In this document: positions 59,108-64,000 of the stretch, one piece after another
How positions within the stretch are numbered: position 1 is the stretch's first letter
Layout of the letters: each line of letters starts with the position of its first letter
From: DASVCN01 sp040905665
GTDB taxonomy: Bacteria > Deinococcota > Deinococci > Deinococcales > Trueperaceae
NCBI GenBank assembly: GCA_040905665.1
Contig: JBBDRD010000046.1
Coordinates: 1-64,000 of the forward strand
Reading direction: 5' to 3'
DNA: 64,000 nt
Translations under genes and position numbers: made by a program
The notes under the pieces: model-generated
What the model was told of the DNA's origin: nothing
What the model saw: the letters and a program-made list of their open reading frames with translations, nothing else
Databases searched by the model: none

Positions 59108-59636
59108 ACGCTTTTAGTATAACAAGGATGTAACTCAGTCCCTTCATGGCGGCAAGGATAATGATTCCCAGACCGGAAAGGATCAGGCCTTGATTGAATA
59201 GCCGGGCTTTCTTCTCGATGATCCCCAGCCGGCTACTAATTGCCCGGTGATGGGCATCGATCTGCCGGAAGTAAAAGGCCGCCTCGCTTTGATAAACCGG
59301 CTCGGCTTGTGCTTGAAGGCTATCTAGATCGTAAGGGGCGGGCGCCGCACCGATCCGCAAAGCTCCAGCGAACCAATAGGCTCCGATGGCAAGACAGCTG
59401 TAGCCACCGAGTGTCACAAGGAGTAGAAGCAGCCAAAGCTTCCAGAGAACCTCAAGCTGCTCGGGCGGGAATATCTCGCCTTGAAACACTGCGACACCAC
59501 CGATGGCGATAGCCGCCGTAAGCGCAATACCAGCACGTGAGTTTGCACTCTCAAAGTCAGAATTAAGTTCGTCGTATGCACGCTGTAGGAGGCTGAGGCT
59601 TTCATATAAGAACGGGAAATTCGGGGGTCCGCCCAT
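59100..59636 (-). CDS. SLATT-like / effector-type small membrane protein
   Basis: A 178-residue protein. A charged N-terminal helix (Leu-Gln-Arg-Ala-Tyr-Asp-Glu-Leu-Asn-Ser-Asp-Phe-Glu-Ser-Ala) leads into two membrane helices (about 36-50 and 68-92), a loop with Tyr-Phe-Arg-Gln-Ile-Asp-Ala-His-His-Arg, then a third helix at about 145-170. This design (acidic coiled helix, paired helices, amphipathic tail) is that of SLATT or Pycsar-type pore-forming effectors of nucleotide-signalling defence systems, but many orphan bacterial proteins share it. No cyclase gene lies next to it. Membership in that class is inference. A tiny overlapping gene follows. Confidence 0.6.
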   Translation of the reverse strand: MGGPPNFPFLYESLSLLQRAYDELNSDFESANSRAGIALTAAIAIGGVAVFQGEIFPPEQLEVLWKLWLLLLLVTLGGYSCLAIGAYWFAGALRIGAAPAPYDLDSLQAQAEPVYQSEAAFYFRQIDAHHRAISSRLGIIEKKARLFNQGLILSGLGIIILAAMKGLSYILVILKAYG

Positions 59637-59911
59637 CTACTTCCTCTCACTGTCGACGCCGGTTTGAGAGAGTGAACACCGGGCCTCAACCTATCATTAG
59701 CACTACATGACGTGCTGACAGATGGCTAGTAGGCTCGGGAGGTGCAACCGTTGGTCAAGGCGAATGGTGCCCCGGTAGCGTTCGTTCAGGCAGCGCAATT
59801 CTCCAACCCCCGGGTCGAGCATGCCGGCTTGGCCCAGCCGCTCATCAACATCGACATGCCAACAACGCTTAGAGCGCACACGCCCTGGTTCGGCAGTAGG
59901 GCGGCCAATCG
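59637..59911. other. Spacer upstream of the SLATT-like gene
   Basis: About 275 bases between the GT9 gene end and the SLATT-like gene start, both on the minus strand. A frame without a start codon runs through 59703-59911 on the minus strand and its translation looks protein-like (Arg-Ser-Lys-Arg-Cys-Trp-His-Val-Asp-Val), but I cannot support a gene. The promoter of the SLATT-like gene should be here. Confidence 0.35.
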
Positions 59912-61054
59912 CTAGCGGGAGAGTTGAAGCAGGTCGTGGGCCTGGAAGAGGACTTCGGCCACCGAAGCGGGCTGCCAGCCGTCGTTCGACGGCAGATCGA
60001 GACTGCTGCAGCCGTCCCGTAGGCATCGGTGTCCGCGCACGTCCGGAGTGTGCCGGCAACTGTTCACGCGGGTTGGCATCGTCTCGCCAACCACCCGGTG
60101 AAGTTCACGGTCGAGCGGACCCCAGCGCGCCGGGTCGGATGCCGCGAAAACTACAACGCTCGGTATCCGTACAGCGGCCGCCAAGTGCGAAACGCCGGTG
60201 TCGTTGCAGATGAGGAGCTGGGCGCCGGCAAGCAGAGCGGCGAGCGCACTGAGAGTGGTTCCACCGGCCAAATCGACGGCCGGTGCTTTCATCAGGGCTG
60301 CCACTGAACCGGTCAGCTCCCTCTCTGCCGTAGTGCCGGTGAGCACTACGGTGAACCCCTGCGCCGCAAGTTCATCGCCAACGGCGGAGAAGCGCTCCGC
60401 CGGCCAGCGTCGCTGCGGCTCCGTCGCCCCGGGATGGAGGCAGACGTAGCTCGCCTCTGGAGCCCTCTCCCAAACGCCGAAAAGCTCCTCGCCGTCCTGC
60501 GCTTGCACCGGAAATTCGAGCTCGTCGCCCTGCGCTGGAATCCCCAGGAACTCCAGTAGCGCGAGCCATAGATGAACCTCGTGTGCGTGCGCGTCATAGG
60601 GGATGAACCACTCCGGGTCCGGACACCAGAGGGAGGGCAGATAGTAGCCGGACGTAACCCGGGCGCCGAGTAGTGCGGTGAAGGCGTTGCTGTGGGTGCC
60701 GCTGCCGTGCATCTGCAGTGCGAGGTCGAAGCGGCCCTGAGTCATCGAGAAGAACCGAGGAAGCGCTTCGGGATTGAACGGGACTTCGGGTATGCCCGGA
60801 AAGCCGGGAAACTCCAGGAGTTCGTCGAGGTAATGCGAGTAGCGCCGTTGGAATGACCGGGCCGAGGGTAGGCCGATGAGCGTCACCTCTGCCCCGGGCA
60901 TTGCCGCCCGCAGAGCCCTAAGTGCCGGCACCAGGCAGAGCATGTCACCGAGTCCAGGCAAGGCGCGCAACACCGCGATCCTCCCCGGCGGTCGGGCACC
61001 CAGTTCGGCGCCCAGCCCTGCACCCCGAACCCTCACCGGTAATTCCTCGTTCAC
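59912..61054 (-). CDS. Glycosyltransferase family 9 protein (heptosyltransferase-like)
   Basis: A 380-residue GT-B glycosyltransferase. Features are Arg-Ile-Ala-Val-Leu-Arg-Ala-Leu-Pro-Gly-Leu-Gly-Asp-Met-Leu near the start (nucleotide-sugar/phosphate loop), Leu-His-Pro-Gly-Ala in the middle, Cys-Asn-Asp-Thr-Gly-Val-Ser-His-Leu-Ala-Ala-Ala and Val-Phe-Ala-Ala-Ser-Asp-Pro-Ala-Arg-Trp-Gly-Pro. The GTG start at 61054, with GGGGGTGAGG upstream, gives a normal N-terminus; the longer frame to 61153 has no homologous appearance. Family members build lipopolysaccharide core or other surface glycans. The C-terminus has three or four cysteines that may bind a metal. Acceptor unknown. Confidence 0.85.
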   Translation of the reverse strand: MNEELPVRVRGAGLGAELGARPPGRIAVLRALPGLGDMLCLVPALRALRAAMPGAEVTLIGLPSARSFQRRYSHYLDELLEFPGFPGIPEVPFNPEALPRFFSMTQGRFDLALQMHGSGTHSNAFTALLGARVTSGYYLPSLWCPDPEWFIPYDAHAHEVHLWLALLEFLGIPAQGDELEFPVQAQDGEELFGVWERAPEASYVCLHPGATEPQRRWPAERFSAVGDELAAQGFTVVLTGTTAERELTGSVAALMKAPAVDLAGGTTLSALAALLAGAQLLICNDTGVSHLAAAVRIPSVVVFAASDPARWGPLDRELHRVVGETMPTRVNSCRHTPDVRGHRCLRDGCSSLDLPSNDGWQPASVAEVLFQAHDLLQLSR

Positions 61055-61205
61055 CCTCACCCCCGCTCGAATAGAGTGCAACACGAGAACGCCGGCGAGT
61101 TTGCGGCCAGAACAGCTATTCGCCCGCCCTGAGTCGTTGACAGGCGGGGTCAAAAAGTCTATTCAGCCGGATTGTATTGAGGTAATGCGTCAGGAGGAGT
61201 GAGCG

Positions 61206-62183
61206 ATGCGAAGCGATTCCGAGCTGGCGATCGAGGCTTCGGGACTAGTCAAGCACTTCGGGAAAACTCGAGCGGTCGACGGGGTGGATGTGGCCGTGCG
61301 CCGCGGCACGGTGTACAGCTTCTTGGGTCCCAACGGAGCGGGGAAGACCACCACGATCAGGATGTTGGCCACACTGATCATTCCCGACGCCGGCAGCGCG
61401 AAGGTGCTTGGTCACGACATCGTTAGCGAAGCCGCGCTGGTGCGCAGCCGTGTAAGCCTCACCGGCCAGTTCGCCTCGGTGGACGAGGATCTCACCGGAC
61501 TCGAGAATCTGCTCCTGCTCGCGCGACTGTGGGGCTTCTCGCGCGCCCCGGGACGCGCGCGGGCCCAGGAGTTACTCGACGCTTTCGGGCTCGCCGACGC
61601 AGCCACGAGACAGGTCCGCACCTACTCGGGAGGCATGCGGCGCCGACTCGATCTGGCAGCCAGTCTGCTGGTCACGCCCGAGTTGCTGTTCCTCGACGAA
61701 CCCACGACAGGACTCGACCCGCGCAGCAGGAATCAGGTGTGGGACATCGTCCGGGCGTTGGTCCGCGACGGCACTACTGTGCTCCTCACGACCCAGTACC
61801 TCGAGGAAGCGGATCAGTTGGCCGACCGGATCGCGGTCATCGATGACGGGAAGGTCATTGCCGAGGGGACAAGTGCGGTGCTAAAGGCATCGGTAGGCGC
61901 CGGGGCCCCGCAGGTTCGGGTCCAGGAGCCGGAGCGCCGTGCCGACGCCGAGCGGATCTTGGCTCAGTCGCTAGGAATGCCGGTGCAGTTGGAATCGGAT
62001 CCGGCCGCACTCGCCGCCCGCGTCTCGGATTCCGCGCTCGTAGCGGCCGCCTTGATGGAGTTGGCGAAGGCCGGCATCGAGGTGAGCCAGTTCTCGCTGG
62101 GCCAACCCAGTCTCGACGAGGTGTTCTTTGCTCTCACCGGGCGCCCGGTAGAAGATGTGGGTCCGAAGAAGGAGGCGGCATGA
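61206..62183 (+). CDS. ABC-2-type exporter ATPase (DrrA-like)
   Basis: A 325-residue ATPase: Walker A Gly-Pro-Asn-Gly-Ala-Gly-Lys-Thr-Thr, signature Tyr-Ser-Gly-Gly-Met-Arg-Arg-Arg-Leu-Asp-Leu, Walker B Leu-Leu-Phe-Leu-Asp-Glu-Pro-Thr-Thr-Gly-Leu-Asp-Pro-Arg, and the H-loop replaced by Gln in Leu-Leu-Thr-Thr-Gln-Tyr-Leu-Glu-Glu-Ala, which is normal for the daunorubicin-resistance group. A C-terminal extension of about 80 residues with Phe-Ser-Leu-Gly-Gln-Pro-Ser-Leu-Asp-Glu-Val-Phe is the DrrA domain. GGAGGAG precedes ATG 61206. It is coupled to the permease by ATGA. Exports a lipophilic compound; identity unknown. Confidence 0.92.
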   Translation: MRSDSELAIEASGLVKHFGKTRAVDGVDVAVRRGTVYSFLGPNGAGKTTTIRMLATLIIPDAGSAKVLGHDIVSEAALVRSRVSLTGQFASVDEDLTGLENLLLLARLWGFSRAPGRARAQELLDAFGLADAATRQVRTYSGGMRRRLDLAASLLVTPELLFLDEPTTGLDPRSRNQVWDIVRALVRDGTTVLLTTQYLEEADQLADRIAVIDDGKVIAEGTSAVLKASVGAGAPQVRVQEPERRADAERILAQSLGMPVQLESDPAALAARVSDSALVAAALMELAKAGIEVSQFSLGQPSLDEVFFALTGRPVEDVGPKKEAA

Positions 62184-63022
62184 CAACCAGTAGCCGTACC
62201 GTTTCCGTAGCGGTCCGCGAGGAGGAGCTGCGCAACGCGATCTCTGCCGGCGTGAGGCCGGGCAGCAGAGGGACCCTCTCAGCCTCCCTCACCTTCGCCT
62301 GGCGGGCGCTCCTCAAGATCAAGCACCTGCCGGAGCAATTATTCGACGTCACCGCCTTCCCGATCATGCTCACGCTGATGTTCACCTACCTGTTCGGCGG
62401 GGCGATAGCGGGCTCTACCAGCGAGTATCTGCAGTTCCTCCTCCCGGGGATCTTCGTGCAAGCAGTCGTGTTCATAACGATGTACACCGCCGTGGGCCTC
62501 AACACCGATTTGTCGAAGGGGATGTTCGACCGCTTCCGCTCCCTTCCGATCTGGCGGCCCGCGCCACTCGTTGGGATGATGATTGGCGACGCCGTGCGCT
62601 ATGCGATTGCGGCAGGGGTAGTTATGACCGTTGGCCTATTGCTGGGCTTCCGTCCGGCGGGCGGGCCGCTTGGGGTGCTGGCGTCGCTGTTGCTGCTGCT
62701 TCTCTTTGCCTTCAGTCTCACCTGGGTATGGACAGTCCTGGGAATGGTGATGCAAACGCCGAACGCGGTGATGATGTCGGCCATGCTGGTGCTCTTTCCC
62801 ATTACCTTTGCCAGCAATATCTACGTCGATCCGAGCACCATGCCGGGATGGTTACAGGCGTTCATCGGGGTTAATCCGATCGCTCATCTGGTGAGCGCCG
62901 TTCGGGCGCTCATGCACGGCCAGCCGGCCGCTGGCGAGGTCGCCTGGGTGCTCGCCGCCTGCGCACTCCTCATCGCGGTCTTCGCCCCGCTAACCATGCA
63001 CCTCTACAGGACCAGGGGGTAG
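62180..63022 (+). CDS. ABC-2-type exporter permease (DrrB-like)
   Basis: A 280-residue permease with six hydrophobic segments preceded by about 40 hydrophilic residues. The ABC-2 membrane signature Phe-Arg-Ser-Leu-Pro-Ile-Trp-Arg-Pro-Ala is at about 116-125, and the last segments show Thr-Phe-Ala-Ser-Asn-Ile-Tyr-Val-Asp-Pro and Ile-Gly-Val-Asn-Pro-Ile-Ala-His. Together with the ATPase it makes a two-gene exporter of the DrrAB type. The ATG overlaps the ATPase stop. Neighbouring GT9 and membrane genes give no clue to the substrate. Confidence 0.9.
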   Translation: MTTSSRTVSVAVREEELRNAISAGVRPGSRGTLSASLTFAWRALLKIKHLPEQLFDVTAFPIMLTLMFTYLFGGAIAGSTSEYLQFLLPGIFVQAVVFITMYTAVGLNTDLSKGMFDRFRSLPIWRPAPLVGMMIGDAVRYAIAAGVVMTVGLLLGFRPAGGPLGVLASLLLLLLFAFSLTWVWTVLGMVMQTPNAVMMSAMLVLFPITFASNIYVDPSTMPGWLQAFIGVNPIAHLVSAVRALMHGQPAAGEVAWVLAACALLIAVFAPLTMHLYRTRG

Positions 63023-63094
63023 ACGGGGAAGAGGCTCGGCCCGAGCAGGCTCCGTCGCGAGTGAGAGTCGAGAGAGTGGGGCTAACTGGCGTGC

Positions 63095-64000
63095 CTAGGT
63101 TGCGAGCGAGCGAATCAGCGAGGCGAGCTGCTCCTGTACCTCGCGCCTCTGCTCCTGAAGGCCGTCGATGGTGTCACTCAGTGAGCCGAGTTCGTTCTCC
63201 TGCGCCTCCAGGTCGGCAAGGTAGCGCCGGTACAACGAAGAGTTCCGGTCGAGTTGCCCCATGTTCTGGCGGATACGTGCCTGATCCTGGTGGATCGAAT
63301 CGACTTGGGACCGCTGTGCAGTGACCTGCCGATCTAGCTCCGTCAGGCGCTGCTTGAGCTCGAGTACGCGCGAGAAGGTAGCGCGATCCTCTTCGGCCAA
63401 AGCGACGTTCTGCAGATAGAACACGATCTGATCGCTGCTCAAGTTGGTGACTGTCAGGCTGCGAGTCTGCGTTCGCTCCATCACTACTGTTAACCGGCAA
63501 GGGGGTCCCAGTTCGCATTGCAGTTGTGTTGGAACGGTGGTGTCAGTGCTGGGCGTCGAGGCGGGAGCAGCGGCGCCAATCGCTACGCCGAAACGATACG
63601 ACTGGGGCGTGGTCGCGGGTGTCGTTTCGGGCGCGGTCACCTCGAACCCATCACGGCGGGGGTGCTCGATGACCAGAAAGCGCGGTTCACTGCCACTTGC
63701 TTCGATGTCGTAGCGGGTGGTGATCCGTTGCCGCTGGCTCGTCTCGACCAGCCCGTTCTGGATCGCTACCGCCACGACCTCCTCGGGCCGGCTGTCGCTG
63801 GCAGTGGTCACTTCGAGTTCCAGGTCGGCAGCGAAGGCGAGAACGCGTGAATCATCTGGGACGATGTCGCTTATCAGCGCGTTGCCTGTGAAGCCACCCT
63901 CGTCGAAAACGGAGATCGGTCCCGCTGCAAGGTGCAGCCTAGTGTCGTTTTGCAGCCTCACCCCGCGAAGTGGGTGAACGGCGTGCCCCTGAGGATCGTA
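63095..64000 (-). CDS. DUF4139-like protein, C-terminal part (cut by window edge)
   Basis: The frame is open to the right edge (13 more codons beyond an internal GTG at 63961), so the gene begins outside the window. The visible 301 residues contain a beta-rich region (Gly-Pro-Ile-Ser-Val-Phe-Asp-Glu-Gly-Gly-Phe-Thr-Gly, then Asp-Ile-Val-Pro-Asp-Asp-Ser-Arg-Val-Leu-Ala-Phe) typical of DUF4139/mucoidy-inhibitor-like proteins. A Pro/Thr-rich insert follows, then a C-terminal coiled coil of about 90 residues (Glu-Leu-Lys-Gln-Arg-Leu-Thr-Glu-Leu and onward) rich in Gln, Glu and Arg. Function is unknown; some relatives are envelope proteins. Confidence 0.75.
   Translation of the reverse strand, partial: YDPQGHAVHPLRGVRLQNDTRLHLAAGPISVFDEGGFTGNALISDIVPDDSRVLAFAADLELEVTTASDSRPEEVVAVAIQNGLVETSQRQRITTRYDIEASGSEPRFLVIEHPRRDGFEVTAPETTPATTPQSYRFGVAIGAAAPASTPSTDTTVPTQLQCELGPPCRLTVVMERTQTRSLTVTNLSSDQIVFYLQNVALAEEDRATFSRVLELKQRLTELDRQVTAQRSQVDSIHQDQARIRQNMGQLDRNSSLYRRYLADLEAQENELGSLSDTIDGLQEQRREVQEQLASLIRSLAT

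Noticed and set aside
59703..59911. Gene downstream of the GT9 gene on the minus strand
   Set aside because: The frame is open but has no start codon outside the GT9 gene and no ribosome site. It could be a remnant or chance.

Overview
The window is a GC-rich bacterial chromosome segment of 64 kb with tightly packed operons, many start/stop overlaps (ATGA, GTGA, TTGA) and many GTG or TTG starts. It carries no rRNA or tRNA gene that I can recognise and no CRISPR array. Secreted proteins mostly end their signal peptide with Ala followed directly by Gln (1444-side solute-binding protein, 11883, 25519, 40888). That habit, together with the tandem-domain aldehyde dehydrogenase beside DeoC, the K+-independent H+-pyrophosphatase and the c-di-AMP receptor, suggests the Deinococcota (possibly a Truepera-like lineage). 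This is an inference from style, not from a marker gene. A 10-base run of N at 27415-27424 shows the sequence is a scaffold, possibly from a metagenome.

Layout. (1) 126-7630: a sugar ABC importer without its own ATPase, a RIO-type kinase overlapping an unknown partner, then a PfkB kinase and a class I aldolase that resemble the sulfofructose kinase/aldolase pair, and a broken Gfo/Idh oxidoreductase. (2) 7671-13897: a membrane-embedded spermidine-synthase-like protein, a peptide-type ABC importer (again no ATPase) and its likely Lrp/AsnC regulator with a perfect 17-bp palindrome upstream. (3) 14058-17452: a HigBA toxin-antitoxin pair with its own inverted repeat, and a convergent three-gene operon for a D-cysteine desulfhydrase/cysteate sulfo-lyase-type enzyme, an Asp/Glu-type racemase and a 2-hydroxyacid dehydrogenase. 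(4) 17673-24239: DeoC and a two-domain (ALDH16-like) aldehyde dehydrogenase separated by a 15-bp repeat array, a small protein plus a TIGR02587/TIGR02588-type membrane pair, and an MFS transporter. (5) 24668-27943: Crp/Fnr regulator, cytochrome P460-like protein, FAD disulfide oxidoreductase and DsrE-like protein. (6) 28088-31531: a one-polypeptide restriction-modification enzyme.

(7) 32040-39249 is the most coherent accessory block. After an alpha/beta hydrolase comes a run that looks dedicated to inorganic sulfur: a 50-residue protein, an active tandem rhodanese, a Tat-exported beta-propeller, a membrane-anchored rhodanese that has lost both active cysteines, a YeeE/TsuA thiosulfate channel, a TusA/TsuB carrier, a TlpA-like thioredoxin and a CcdA electron conduit. 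Uptake, carrier and redox supply are all present. (8) 39375-50794: a broken GH15 glucoamylase-like gene, a DUF3179 protein, an acetoacetate-decarboxylase-like protein, a hydrolase-OsmC fusion, a DUF1684 protein and a complete peptide ABC importer with fused ATPases. (9) 50881-64000: a Phd/VapC-type toxin-antitoxin pair, hppA with a clear terminator, pgm, a small HTH-like protein, the c-di-AMP receptor, an MFS exporter, a DUF421 pair, a SLATT-like membrane protein with a tiny overlapping gene, a GT9 glycosyltransferase, a DrrAB-type exporter and the C-terminal part of a DUF4139-like protein that runs off the edge.

Two themes recur. Sulfur chemistry appears in three separate places (5-7 kb, 16-17 kb, 33-39 kb, plus DsrE at 27.6 kb). 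Short perfect tandem duplications of 11-15 bp occur at no fewer than eight sites, in coding and non-coding DNA, and two genes (7018-7630, 39375-40819) carry internal deletions with frameshifts. This points to a replication-slippage-prone genome or to assembly errors.
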